DNA of 64,000 bases from Adonisia turfae CCMR0081 (GTDB lineage Bacteria; Cyanobacteriota; Cyanobacteriia; Phormidesmidales; Phormidesmidaceae). Location: assembly GCF_011009555.1 (NCBI RefSeq), contig NZ_QXHD01000004.1, positions 753,449 through 817,448 on the forward strand, written 5' to 3'. Made by a program: the position numbers and the translations under genes. Positions within the stretch are counted from its first letter, which is position 1. Each line of letters begins with the position of its first letter. Positions 18,630 through 28,400 of this stretch are shown in pieces. A model generated the notes under the pieces. That model was given only the letters and a program-made list of their open reading frames with translations, made no database searches and had not been told where the DNA came from.

Positions 18630-21600
18630 TTAGGGTTCGAAGGCTTGTCTTGATGAGGTCGTCAATTCAGTAATCAGGTCACAGCGAAATCCTTTGACTA
18701 ATTTAGTCAGTGCTTCTACTAATTGATCTTCAGGTATTGGGATTTCATCAATGAGCTGAGCAACCCATTCTGCATCGGCTAAGCTAGATGCCTCATGGAG
18801 TTGATGTAGCCACTCTTTTGGCTGTTTAGATAGCTGTTCGACAATGATGTGATGCTGGTTATCAGATGACAGTCTAGGGAAATTCTGGGTGTGTTGATGT
18901 TCATAAATGTACTGTACTCCGAGGTGTTGCTGCAGTTTTTGAAAAATAATGCTATCTCTGAAGGGTTTGCGCACAAAATCGTCACAGCCCACCGATAAGA
19001 CCATCTGTTTTTCACTCTCTAGAGCGCTAGCAGTGAGGGCAATAATGACTGTTGCTTGCCCTTGTAGACTAGTGCGGATGCGCTGAGTCGCTTCGTAGCC
19101 ATCCATCACAGGCATACGCATGTCCATCCAAATTAGGTGAGGCTGCCATTTTTGCCAAATTTGCAGGGCTTCTTGGCCATTTGTAGCTGCTCTTACCTTG
19201 AAGCCAACGGGCTCTAACAGTTGCATGAGCAGGGTTCGACTCGCCCACTTATCTTCCACAATTAAAACGCGATAGCTCGGTTGGTTGGGTGCAAGACAAA
19301 TTACCGTTGAGCTGCTCTCATCTTCCTCAATATCTAGAATATCGACGGGAGTGACTGGGAGGTTAAATCGAAAAATACTACCTTGTCCTGGTGTACTTTG
19401 GACAGATATATGACCGCCTAAGAGTTCAATATAGGTTTTGCTGATGGCCAGACCCAACCCCGTTCCCCCTTGAGACTGACGACCAATATCAGTTTGATAA
19501 AAAGCGTCAAAAAGATACTGGAGCTGTTTAGGGTCAATCCCTGAACCAGTATCTTGGACCTCAATGGAAAGGTGATTTTTGCCGGAAATCGTTAACGTAA
19601 TACTGCCACTGTTGGTAAATTTAACAGCATTACCCAATAAATTAATGAGGATTTGTCGTAACTTGGCTTCATCAGTTTCTATATATTGGGGTACTTCAAT
19701 CGCGCATTCACACGTTAAATTTAGTCCTTTTGCGCCAGCTTTTTCTTGAAACATGGTTGCTAGTGAATGCAGTAACTGATGCAGGTCAAAGGGTTGCGCG
19801 TTAATGCTAATGTGACCAGCCTCAATCTTTGACATGTCGAGGACGTCGTTGATAAGGGTAAGTAGATGATCACCGCTATGTTGAATGACGTCTAAATGCT
19901 GTGCAGAGTCTTGCAGAAAGCGCTCAGGCCCATATTTAAGGGTACGCTGCATAACTTGAACAAAGCCTAGAATGGCATTGAGAGGCGTGCGTAACTCATG
20001 GCTCATACTGGCCAGGAATTCACTTTTGACCTGGCTGGCTTGCTGGGCTGCTTGAATTGCGGTCTCTAATGCAATATTTTGTTGCGCAAGTTCTTCTTGC
20101 TGGGCATGTTCTTGTTCTAGGAGACGTGCCTGGGTAATCGCGATACCAACTTGGGCGGCAACAGATTCTAGCAGCTCAATTTCCCAAGATAACCACGCCC
20201 GTTGACGGTCACACTGATGGATTTCAATGACTCCATTGGGAGGCCCTTGATAGGATGATGTGCGAATAGCCAGCATGGATTTAGTGTGTAGCTGCTCCCA
20301 CGTTGACTGTTCCTGTTCAAGCAGAGACGTCTGGGTAACATCGTCAATAGCTAAAGCGTTTTCCTGGGACAGCACCACCTGAATGTAAGGGCTTTGGAGA
20401 GTCGAAATTTTAAAGGCTTTTTGGGAAATGTAGTCGGGAATCAGATATTCGGCAACAGTGTGTAACTGTGGAGTAGGTGTATCGGTATAGAGATGAAAAC
20501 AACAGCGACTGACGCCAAATGCCAGGCCAATTTCATCTACGGTTGTTTGATAGGTTTTTAGGGTATCGAGGCTTTGACGTATAGCATTGCTGATTTTCGT
20601 CTGTAGCTGTTCGCTTTGAACTTGTTGAGCAAGGGCAGCTTCAATCGATTTGCGTTCTGTGATATTTAAGGTGGTGGCTATAATCCGGTGAGTTTTTCCT
20701 TGGCTGTCTTTTAATGGTGTCAGGGTTGTTAACCACCAGTTCCATTGATCATTGATATATAGCTCCTCTTCAAAGGTGAGGGGTGCGCCAAAATCAGCAC
20801 AGTGCTGATACTTCTGAGTAAGTTCGACAGCTGTTTCTGGGGAGAAGAGTTCTTCTGGAGTAGAGTTAATCAACGATTTTCTCCGAGCACCGGACATACG
20901 CTCAACCGTAGCATTGGAGTCTACATAGCGAAATTTTTTGTAACCTAATACATCGACGACAAAAATCCCTGCTTCTACACCATTGTAAATACTGCGAAGA
21001 AACTGCTCTTGTTGGAGAATAATCGCTTCGTTGCGTTTGCGATCGCTAATATCCGTATGGGAGCCCACCATGCGGATGGCCGTGCCATCAGTATCCCAGA
21101 GGGCTTGACCACGATCTAAAATCCACTTGTATTGTCCATTTTTGCAACGAAGACGGTATTCTTCGCTAAAGAAAGGTGTGTCCTGATCTAGATGAGCCTG
21201 GCCTGCTTTGAGAACTCGCTCTCGATCCTCTGGATGCAGACGACTCTCCCATTCATCTCGGCTATGGGCAATCTCATGCTCACCATAGCCCAACATTGCT
21301 TTCCATCGTAGGGAATAGAAAATTTTACCTGCAGCAATATTCCAGTCCCAAATTCCGTCATTATTACCTTTTAGAGCCAGTTGCCAGCGTTCTTCACTCT
21401 GACGCAGTTTTTCTTGTTCAGCAATGCGATCGCTAATATCATTACCAATGACGAGAACACAGGCGCTATCTTGGAAATAAATAATTGCAGCAGACAGTAA
21501 AATTGTTTTGATTTCTCCCAATGCATTTTGGACTCGCCATTCCTGGTTACGCAACCTACCTTTGACCAATTCTTGACGAAATACACCTCGGGTTTGCGGC

Positions 21601-23063
21601 GGAATCCAAATGTTTAATTCTCTGCTGGTGCGTCCGACAATGTTCTCCCTGGGTAGCCCCATGAGCTCTACGAAGCGATCGTTAACTTTGATGTAACGGC
21701 CTTCATCTAGAGTGCTCAAGGTAATGGCATTAGGGCTGAGTTGAAACGCCTTGGCAAACGTCTCTTCTGAACGCTGTAGAGCCTGAGTACGCTGGTCAAC
21801 TAAGTCTTCAAGGTGCTGTGAATATGTTTTTAGTTGCGATCGCGAGTTTTCTAAGCTTCCTTTCATGCGATTAAAACTACTGATCAATACATTGAGTTCT
21901 TGGATATGAGAGGGCACAATACCCTTCCGAGCATCACCTTTAGCCAGAGACTGGGTGGCGAATCCAAGTTGTTGTATAGGTCGATTAATCCACCGAGCGA
22001 TCAGCAAACTGACACCGCTAGAAATCCCCATCGCCAATAGAGATAGGACTATCGTATTACGGCTGTTCGCATGAATTTGCGTTGTAAAATTGGCTTCAGG
22101 TAATAGAGAGACCCCTAGCCACTCTAGATTATGGTTATCAAAAAATGGTGTAACCTGTACCCAATATTTTGTCTCCTGAACTCGACATTTGAACTGCCTT
22201 GTACCCTGAATTGGACCACTCGTTTCTAATTCTTTCAGGGTGTATTCAATGGTTTTCTGAATGAGCTCGTTATGTTGTACCTGCGCAGATGAGATGGATA
22301 TGTCATTATCTTCTAACAAAGTACGGTTTTCAGAACTAACCAGCACCTTACCATCCATATCCATGATAAACATGGCACTGGAATGACTGGTTTGAAAACG
22401 CTCTACAAATTTTGTGAGGGCCTCCAGGGAAAAATCTGCACCGAGCACCCCTTGTAATGTTTTGTCATCATCCAGATAGGGACGTACAAAGCTGATGCCT
22501 AATTTAGGCGATGGATCTTCAAAATCGTACACATTGGTCCATCGAGCTTGCTGGTGCCTGATGGCTGTTTTGTACCAGGGGCGCTGGCGTGGATCATAGG
22601 ATATGTTTAATTGAGCTGGCTCTAATTGACCATCGGTTGTCACTGAAAAAATCTTGACAAATTCATTTGAACTACGATCTTTGATTGCTAATTCCAAGCT
22701 GCTATCTGGTAGTTTATTAAGCTCTACATAGTGACCGTTAATATCGCCATAGTAGATATAAGTGACATCTGGAAAGCGTTGTATTTGTCGAAATAAATGA
22801 GGAAACCAGCTTTTTAAATTTTGAGGATCCAACTGCTGTAGCTCTAGGGAATCTAGATTTTCCTGGGTTACTAGCGGTGGAATCGCTGTGTAGGCTTCTA
22901 ATTTATGTTGAAAATGTTCTCCTGTTTCGTGGAGTAGATGATAGGCCAATGTTTCTACAGATGCTTGGCCGTTTCGATGGGCAAGCCACCCTGTGATCGT
23001 TGTGACAACAACGACCTGCGTGATTAACGGAATCGCAATCAGTGATCTTAGCGTTAGTTTCAC
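18630..23063 (-). CDS. Hybrid sensor histidine kinase (dCache-HAMP-PAS3-GAF-HisKA-HATPase-REC)
   Basis: A 1477-residue membrane kinase. It has TM1 (about 8-28), an extracytoplasmic double-Cache domain (about 40-330), TM2 (about 340-360), HAMP, three PAS domains (about 445-820) and GAF (about 835-990). These are followed by HisKA with phospho-His in FLASMSHELRTPLNA, HATPase with N box (INLLGNAVKF) and G boxes (DTGSGID, GGTGLGLAIS), and a receiver with HLIWMDMRMPVMDGYEA. The last ~85 residues form a helical tail without a clear Hpt histidine. The start codon is GTG. Together with the EAL regulator it forms a likely phosphorelay that controls c-di-GMP. The ligand is unknown. Confidence 0.92.
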   Translation of the reverse strand: MKLTLRSLIAIPLITQVVVVTTITGWLAHRNGQASVETLAYHLLHETGEHFQHKLEAYTAIPPLVTQENLDSLELQQLDPQNLKSWFPHLFRQIQRFPDVTYIYYGDINGHYVELNKLPDSSLELAIKDRSSNEFVKIFSVTTDGQLEPAQLNISYDPRQRPWYKTAIRHQQARWTNVYDFEDPSPKLGISFVRPYLDDDKTLQGVLGADFSLEALTKFVERFQTSHSSAMFIMDMDGKVLVSSENRTLLEDNDISISSAQVQHNELIQKTIEYTLKELETSGPIQGTRQFKCRVQETKYWVQVTPFFDNHNLEWLGVSLLPEANFTTQIHANSRNTIVLSLLAMGISSGVSLLIARWINRPIQQLGFATQSLAKGDARKGIVPSHIQELNVLISSFNRMKGSLENSRSQLKTYSQHLEDLVDQRTQALQRSEETFAKAFQLSPNAITLSTLDEGRYIKVNDRFVELMGLPRENIVGRTSRELNIWIPPQTRGVFRQELVKGRLRNQEWRVQNALGEIKTILLSAAIIYFQDSACVLVIGNDISDRIAEQEKLRQSEERWQLALKGNNDGIWDWNIAAGKIFYSLRWKAMLGYGEHEIAHSRDEWESRLHPEDRERVLKAGQAHLDQDTPFFSEEYRLRCKNGQYKWILDRGQALWDTDGTAIRMVGSHTDISDRKRNEAIILQQEQFLRSIYNGVEAGIFVVDVLGYKKFRYVDSNATVERMSGARRKSLINSTPEELFSPETAVELTQKYQHCADFGAPLTFEEELYINDQWNWWLTTLTPLKDSQGKTHRIIATTLNITERKSIEAALAQQVQSEQLQTKISNAIRQSLDTLKTYQTTVDEIGLAFGVSRCCFHLYTDTPTPQLHTVAEYLIPDYISQKAFKISTLQSPYIQVVLSQENALAIDDVTQTSLLEQEQSTWEQLHTKSMLAIRTSSYQGPPNGVIEIHQCDRQRAWLSWEIELLESVAAQVGIAITQARLLEQEHAQQEELAQQNIALETAIQAAQQASQVKSEFLASMSHELRTPLNAILGFVQVMQRTLKYGPERFLQDSAQHLDVIQHSGDHLLTLINDVLDMSKIEAGHISINAQPFDLHQLLHSLATMFQEKAGAKGLNLTCECAIEVPQYIETDEAKLRQILINLLGNAVKFTNSGSITLTISGKNHLSIEVQDTGSGIDPKQLQYLFDAFYQTDIGRQSQGGTGLGLAISKTYIELLGGHISVQSTPGQGSIFRFNLPVTPVDILDIEEDESSSTVICLAPNQPSYRVLIVEDKWASRTLLMQLLEPVGFKVRAATNGQEALQIWQKWQPHLIWMDMRMPVMDGYEATQRIRTSLQGQATVIIALTASALESEKQMVLSVGCDDFVRKPFRDSIIFQKLQQHLGVQYIYEHQHTQNFPRLSSDNQHHIIVEQLSKQPKEWLHQLHEASSLADAEWVAQLIDEIPIPEDQLVEALTKLVKGFRCDLITELTTSSRQAFEP

Positions 23064-23300
23064 TGGCGAGCAGCTCAGTAAGAATACCTAAGGACTAAGC
23101 ATAACGATTGATCTGTGTAAATGCATCACGATGGGTTATAAGCATTTGCCGAGCACCACCATAGGTAATCTCTCGATCTTCGACCTATGGCTAATAAAAC
23201 AACGTTATTTTTTGCAGTTTCAGGAAATATCCTAGCCAATAGTCGAAGCTTGTAGTCTCTCGGGTATGCTGGATGCCATTCACCTATTTGATCGAGTTGT

Positions 23301-24728
23301 ATGAGTGGCCGTGTTCGCCAGACGTCATGTCTAAAAGAACATATTGATCGCTTCATCCATGCCCCGCAAACTGAAATTGCCCTGGTAGCCTTGATTTTGC
23401 TATCGGTATTTTTGGTCGTGGTTGAGGTGGTACTGGATACTCGCGGGCTGTCTACCCGATGGGTTAGCCATCTTCAGGCTGGGCTGACGAGCATTTTTAT
23501 GCTGGAACTAAGCTGCCGTTATTGGATAGCGCGGAAAAAACAGCGGTTTTGGCGTAATTACTGGCTTGATATCCTGGCTACTATGCCAATGATCACGGCG
23601 TTTCGTCTGCTGCGGTTGCTGCGGTTGCTGCGGTTGTTGCGGGCGGGGATTTTGCTGAATCGCAGTTTGGGGCGGTTGTCGAGTGCGATCGCGGCCAGTC
23701 TAGGCATTCAAATTGGCGTATTTATGGTGATTGGCTTGATTGTGCTCACAGGGGGTCTGGCCATCTACCTATTTGAAGAGCCCTACAATCCGCGCATTGA
23801 AAGCCTGCGAGACTCCATGTGGTGGAGCATTTTATCCTTAGTTGCCGGAGAACCAATTGGCGGTGATCCACAAACGGATATTGGGCGCATAATTGCCCTC
23901 GTTGTCATGATGGGCGGACTGACCACATTTGCTGTCTTTACCGGTGTCGTCTCTGCTGTGATGATGCGCAAACTAGAAACTTTTATGGACTTCAAAGCCT
24001 TGGAAATTGATGAACTGCGGGGCCACATTGTAATTTGCGGCTGGAATCGAGGTGGGCATTTAATCGTGGAAGAGTTGTTGGCCGATGGGATAAATCGCTG
24101 TGCGGTCGTGATTGTGGCCGAAGCAACCGATGAACCGGCTCAGGCTCTTAACCATCTCAATGCTTCTCAGCTTTACTTTTATGCTGAGGATTACACCAAG
24201 ATTGATATCCTCGAAACGGTTGGGATTATTCATGCTTCCAGGGCAATTTTATTGGCCGATGCCACCCATCCGCGTACAGACCAAGACCGAGATGCCCGTA
24301 CAGTTTTGGCTGCTCTGACCATCGAAAAATTGAATCCTTCTATCTATACTTGTGCGCAGTTGTTGGATCGCCGTAATGATGTGCAGCTTAAGCTGGCTGG
24401 TGTTGATGATGTGATTGTTACAGAGGAAGTATCAAGCCATCTAATTGCCACATCTGCCCGAAATCAGGGTTCTGTAGAGGCTCTTTCGGAGTTGTTGACG
24501 GTGCAAAGTGGCAATCAAATTTATGAGATCCAGGTTCCAACTGATTGGATTGGTAAACAGTATTGGGCATTAGCTCAAGTTCTTAAGCAACAATCTGATG
24601 CATTGTTGTTGGCCATAGAGTCGGTCAAACAAGATAAACGAACTACTCAGGTGAATCCTCCAGCGGAATTAGTGTTAAACAAAGAAGATCGGCTAGTGAT
24701 TATTGCAAGAGAAAGTCCTAGATTTTAA
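23301..24728 (+). CDS. Voltage-sensor-like ion channel with RCK (TrkA-N) domain and atypical selectivity filter
   Basis: A 475-residue protein. S1-S3-like hydrophobic segments cover residues 25-100. An S4-like helix, RLLRLLRLLRLLRAG (about 102-116), has Arg at every third position. S5, a pore loop and S6 follow (to about residue 220), then a cytosolic Rossmann/RCK domain (HIVICGWNRGGHLIVEELL, about 244). In the pore loop, WWSILSLVAGEPIGGDP stands where TVGYGD is expected, so the canonical K+ filter is absent. Ion selectivity therefore cannot be assumed. It is divergent from the hybrid kinase and convergent with the Fic gene (4-base overlap). Confidence 0.88.
   Translation: MSGRVRQTSCLKEHIDRFIHAPQTEIALVALILLSVFLVVVEVVLDTRGLSTRWVSHLQAGLTSIFMLELSCRYWIARKKQRFWRNYWLDILATMPMITAFRLLRLLRLLRLLRAGILLNRSLGRLSSAIAASLGIQIGVFMVIGLIVLTGGLAIYLFEEPYNPRIESLRDSMWWSILSLVAGEPIGGDPQTDIGRIIALVVMMGGLTTFAVFTGVVSAVMMRKLETFMDFKALEIDELRGHIVICGWNRGGHLIVEELLADGINRCAVVIVAEATDEPAQALNHLNASQLYFYAEDYTKIDILETVGIIHASRAILLADATHPRTDQDRDARTVLAALTIEKLNPSIYTCAQLLDRRNDVQLKLAGVDDVIVTEEVSSHLIATSARNQGSVEALSELLTVQSGNQIYEIQVPTDWIGKQYWALAQVLKQQSDALLLAIESVKQDKRTTQVNPPAELVLNKEDRLVIIARESPRF
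23607..23642 (+). repeat. 9-bp tandem repeat encoding the S4-like LLR array
   Basis: Four 9-base units (CTGCTGCGG, TTGCTGCGG twice, TTGTTGCGG) encode consecutive Leu-Leu-Arg triplets, so the voltage-sensor-like helix was built or lengthened by in-frame repeat expansion. Confidence 0.85.
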
Positions 24729-25914
24729 TCGAAGATAATATCGATGACTCCTAAGGCAAAGAAATACTTAGGACGTTTATTGTTTTCTGATTCAGTTAAG
24801 ATCCCTACTTGAACTAACCGATCAATATCTTGTCTAGCTGTGTTGTATGCCACATCACACATATTAGCGTGATAGGGTACGGAAATGACGGGTGCTTTGA
24901 ACAGGTGTTCTATAACCTTATTAAGCCTAATACTGACACCTTGTTCATCTAGCAACGCCATATACTCATCCCTCAATTTGAGCAAGGCCTCAAAACGTAT
25001 AACTGAGTCTTTCGCTTGTTCAATAGTGCCACGTAGACAAAAGTCTAGCCAAGCGAGCCAATTTCCCTGTGAACTTACTTGAAATAAGAGACTTGTATAT
25101 TCATCTTTATACTTGTCAAAGAAAGCACTGAGGTATAACCAAGGCTTACTAAGTCCACATAGTTGATAAATCATTAACGACAATAAAAGTCTGCCAACTC
25201 GTCCATGGCCATCTGTAAAAGGATGAATAGCCTCAAATTGATAATGAACCATGAAGCAAAAAAGCAGAGGTTGTATTTTTGGAGAAATCTGAATTTGTGT
25301 TTCTAGTACCTTGAGACAAGGATCAACCTCATAAACAGGTGGTGGTATATATCTTTTAGTTGAGCCAATATGAACTTGAATTCGCCTAAAGCGACCAGGT
25401 TCTTTATGTGAACCTCTAACACCCTCCAAGAGAATTTGGTGCATTTGTCGAATTAAGTTACGAGAAATCGGCCAACCTTTTTCTATGGCTGCAAAGCCTA
25501 GGTCCAAAGCTCTATTATAGTTGGCAACTTCCTGTGAGGCACTAAGTGGATCCTGCGCTGAAGTGGGCTGCTTAGGATCAATTTCAAATAGCAATAACTG
25601 TTTAGCTGTTGTGTAAGTTCCTTCCAAACTAGAGGATCGAAGAGCTTCTCTCCGTTGCAGAGGTTGAAGTAAGAGCTCATAGTTTTTCATGGTTTTTCCA
25701 ATCCCATCTAACCTTGCTAATGCTTCTCGAGCGTCAGCTAAGACTGGCCACCAAAGCTTTGTCGGTATTCCCAATAATCTGGTAACGGCGCAGGAATAAA
25801 AGCTCAATCTTGATGTCCATCAACAATCAGCTCAATTAATTGACCAGGGGCATTATCAGCGAAAACAGCTTTATCCATTGCACTTAATGACCCAAAATTG
25901 AAATCCGTTCCCAT
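24725..25914 (-). pseudogene. Fic family AMPylase-type gene with N-terminal nonsense and frameshift lesions
   Basis: The core is intact: Fic motif HPFTDGHGRVGR (usual HxFxxGNGRxxR, with His for Asn) and an N-terminal inhibitory motif SSSLEG ([S/T]xxxE[G/N]), followed by a winged-helix-like tail. The N-terminus is broken. From ATG 25914 the frame reads MGTDFNFGSLSAMDKA and ends VDGHQD, then a TGA, then AFIPAPLPDYWE in the same frame. Fic proteins normally carry (W)AFxPxPLP here, so TGA probably replaces TGG. Before LADAREALARLDG the frame must also shift, consistent with a one-base deletion near 25750-25780. The surviving frame opens only at TTG 25807. The Fic core may still be translated, but the gene is probably decaying. 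Confidence 0.75.
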
Positions 25915-26124
25915 CAATTTCAATTTCGGACTAAAAAATGAAACTCATTTCTGTGACTCTCATTTTTGACCTTAAAACTGAAATTCATATTTTTTGTCCT
26001 ATGACAAGGTTTGACTGTGGTGAGGTATCAAGCGTAGTCAAATCGTTGCATTTTCTGTAACCCGACCCCATGCCATTGAATCCCTTTATATGCTGAGCAT
26101 AACGAATACAAGGAAGGCAGATAA

Positions 26125-27543
26125 ATGGCTAAGCGGCTTTGGTTATTAGGATTGGGGGCAATGGCAATGATGGGCATGACCTATCAAGCTGAGGCAAATT
26201 TATCCTCTGAGCCAGCTGAATTGCTAGCTAACGTATCTAATGTGCCAGTTTCTGGACCGGAGAAGGCACCTCGTATTGTGCGGCGACAACAGTTTGAAGA
26301 TTATCGTCAAGTCATTGAGCGCACCCGGTCAATGATTTATGACCAGAGTAGCCAAACCCTGGCAGACCGCTGGGGGCTAGATATCCTCGACGTTACTTGG
26401 GAAGATACTGGGCGTTATGACAATTCTGCAGTTGGTCCTAACATCAGCGATATGACCATTCAGGTCCAACAACAAGATCCTGATACAGGAGAATATTCGC
26501 TGCACCTGATGCCCGTCATCCGCTATCCGAATTTTGCGGATCTCACAGGTGATGTTCCTATAGATCAGTTTTATGTGCTTACCGGTAACGAAAAAGGTGA
26601 GGATTTAGAACGGGTCTCCTTAGAAGATGTACTTGAAAATTTGCGTAGCTATTTGAGTGAGCCAGATTCGTGGGCTGGCACAGAGAAATCCCTTTTAGCA
26701 GATCGTGACAGTCATGTCTTGGTGAGTGCTCAAGCAGCATTCTTACCCATTCCCCAAGGCGACGAAGCAACTTTTAACCCTGTTTTATTTAACTACCAGT
26801 CTTACCCGGGTGATCCGGCTGTGCTCACATTGCTGGTGACCCGAGAAGGCACCAGCGCCACTGTAATTGATAACCAGCGTGATGGCTTTGACGCCGGACA
26901 TACCTGGGGACAACGTTTATTTTTCAATCAAAATGGCGAGCGTGCTAGTCTCACGGGCCAGCGGCTCAGCGATTTTCAGATTGATACCAGTAGCGATACC
27001 GAGCCAACCAATGAGCAACCTGTGAACACTGATGCAGACAAGGCAGGGCTCAACATGGTCATGCTTATTCAGGTACCCCTCAAACAAAAACAGCCTTTTA
27101 TGTCCGCTGCACCGATGGCTGGAACCATGATGCTGGAATCAGCGGCTATGGACTCAATGGAGCGTAGTAGCAATGTAGAGGCTGCCGTTATCGGTCATGG
27201 TGAAGTCGAAGGTCCGTTCACCGAAATCGATAACCTTGAGATCGAACGAGATCCTAATTTCCCAATTCGCGTCACCGTCCAGTTTTACAAAGCCACCAGC
27301 AATGGCGTTGTCTCTGCTGATGATATGCGCGAAATTCATGAACAAATCCAAAAAGTCTATGATGAGGCCGACTATGTAGGCAGCCTGGTCTTAGATGGTC
27401 GTCAAGGTCGCCCTACTGAGTATGAGGGCGACCACACTCAGCCGGATGATTGGTGGGAGAAGTTTTGGCAGCATTCTCGCGAACGTTTGGATATGAGTGA
27501 AGAAGAAGCGAGAGAGCTTTGGGAAAGGTTGCGAGAAGAATAA
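26125..27543 (+). CDS. Conserved exported hypothetical protein
   Basis: A 472-residue protein with a cleavable signal peptide (about 1-25, ending YQAEA), preceded by a good ribosome site (AAGGAAG). The segment SQTLADRWGLDILDVTWEDTG and the following SDMTIQVQQ look like a conserved cyanobacterial family, but I know no function. The middle (about 300-345) is Asp/Glu- and Met-rich, and the C-terminus is strongly acidic and amphipathic (SEEEARELWERL). It is probably periplasmic and monocistronic, and is divergent from the Fic gene. Confidence 0.8.
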   Translation: MAKRLWLLGLGAMAMMGMTYQAEANLSSEPAELLANVSNVPVSGPEKAPRIVRRQQFEDYRQVIERTRSMIYDQSSQTLADRWGLDILDVTWEDTGRYDNSAVGPNISDMTIQVQQQDPDTGEYSLHLMPVIRYPNFADLTGDVPIDQFYVLTGNEKGEDLERVSLEDVLENLRSYLSEPDSWAGTEKSLLADRDSHVLVSAQAAFLPIPQGDEATFNPVLFNYQSYPGDPAVLTLLVTREGTSATVIDNQRDGFDAGHTWGQRLFFNQNGERASLTGQRLSDFQIDTSSDTEPTNEQPVNTDADKAGLNMVMLIQVPLKQKQPFMSAAPMAGTMMLESAAMDSMERSSNVEAAVIGHGEVEGPFTEIDNLEIERDPNFPIRVTVQFYKATSNGVVSADDMREIHEQIQKVYDEADYVGSLVLDGRQGRPTEYEGDHTQPDDWWEKFWQHSRERLDMSEEEARELWERLREE

Positions 27544-27845
27544 ATTTTGAGTGCTTATCCCAAGTCCGAATACATTCAACCCAATTAAAAATAGACAATC
27601 TTGTAGGGGCACGCCCTTGTGGATGCCCTTCGATATCGGATGTTATCAGTCAGGATTGCATATTAGTTTTGAGTTGATATCCTTGCACTAAGTCTGAACC
27701 AACTAAAGAGCATCAACTCAAAATTCCAACCTCAAAATTCAAAGTTTTCTCTAGCTCGGTTCGGTCAACCCGAACGAATCTTTATGGACGCTCTCAGTTT
27801 TCCTTTTGTAAGCTGGAAGCACTAGACCCCCTACTTAGTTGAGCT
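27544..27845. other. Intergenic region with one REP copy and a small hairpin
   Basis: No gene is supported in these 302 bases. They contain a copy of the GTAGGGGC-type dispersed repeat (27603-27630) and a short stem GTTCGG/CCGAAC (27759-27775). Confidence 0.6.
27603..27630 (+). repeat. REP-like dispersed repeat, copy 1
   Basis: It begins GTAGGGGCACGCCCTTGTGG and ends in ATGCCCTT, matching the other copies at 35.2 kb and 56.3-56.5 kb. GGGC...GCCC arms can pair. Confidence 0.7.
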
Positions 27846-28328
27846 ATGTCTGCTATCGTGCCTTCCCAGCAAGTTCAAAATCGTAAAATTGCGAGTTATT
27901 TTTTGTGGGCTGGCGCTTTTTTAGGCATATTTGGGCTACATCGACTCTACAACGGCAAAATTACGTCCGGCGTCATCTGGATGTGTACTTTAGGTTTCTT
28001 TGGAATTGGTCAGTTTGTTGACCTGTTTCTAATTTCAGATATGGCAGAAAAACGACAGCGACAGCTTGTGGATGACCACCCATCCAACTTTGATCTACAG
28101 CCTGCTGTTGCCGCTGAAGTTAGCCAAGATCCGCTAGCGGTGAAACTGTTGCGTTTAGCTAAGCTGCACGGTGGCCAGATTACGGTGACCCAGGCTGTGA
28201 TGGATACGGGTCAATCTTTTGAAGCTATCGAAACGGAGCTCACAGCGATGGTTAAATCTGGCTATGCTGACATTACCAACCGCCCTGATTCAGGGGTTAT
28301 CGTTTATGAGTTTCCAGAATTGATGTGA
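27846..28328 (+). CDS. TM2 domain-containing protein
   Basis: A 160-residue protein. The N-terminal half is a TM2 domain with two membrane segments (about 15-33 and 43-63): SYFLWAGAFLGIFGLHRLYNGK, then GVIWMCTLGFFGIGQFVDLFLI, including the typical GLHRFY-like turn. The C-terminal half is soluble and looks like a small winged-helix-type segment (KLHGGQITVTQAVMDTGQSFEAIETEL). The function is unknown; the pairing of TM2 with a C-terminal helical domain recurs in cyanobacteria. Confidence 0.85.
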   Translation: MSAIVPSQQVQNRKIASYFLWAGAFLGIFGLHRLYNGKITSGVIWMCTLGFFGIGQFVDLFLISDMAEKRQRQLVDDHPSNFDLQPAVAAEVSQDPLAVKLLRLAKLHGGQITVTQAVMDTGQSFEAIETELTAMVKSGYADITNRPDSGVIVYEFPELM

Positions 28329-28400
28329 GATTACGGCAGAGTGCTGTAGGCAATCTTTTGGTGATTGTCTTAAGTCACATCATGCAACTGTCGTTTTCAT

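Noticed and set aside
25805..25914. Selenocysteine or programmed readthrough at the Fic TGA
   Set aside because: Fic proteins carry Trp at this position and a separate frameshift follows just downstream, so two ordinary mutations are the simpler explanation.
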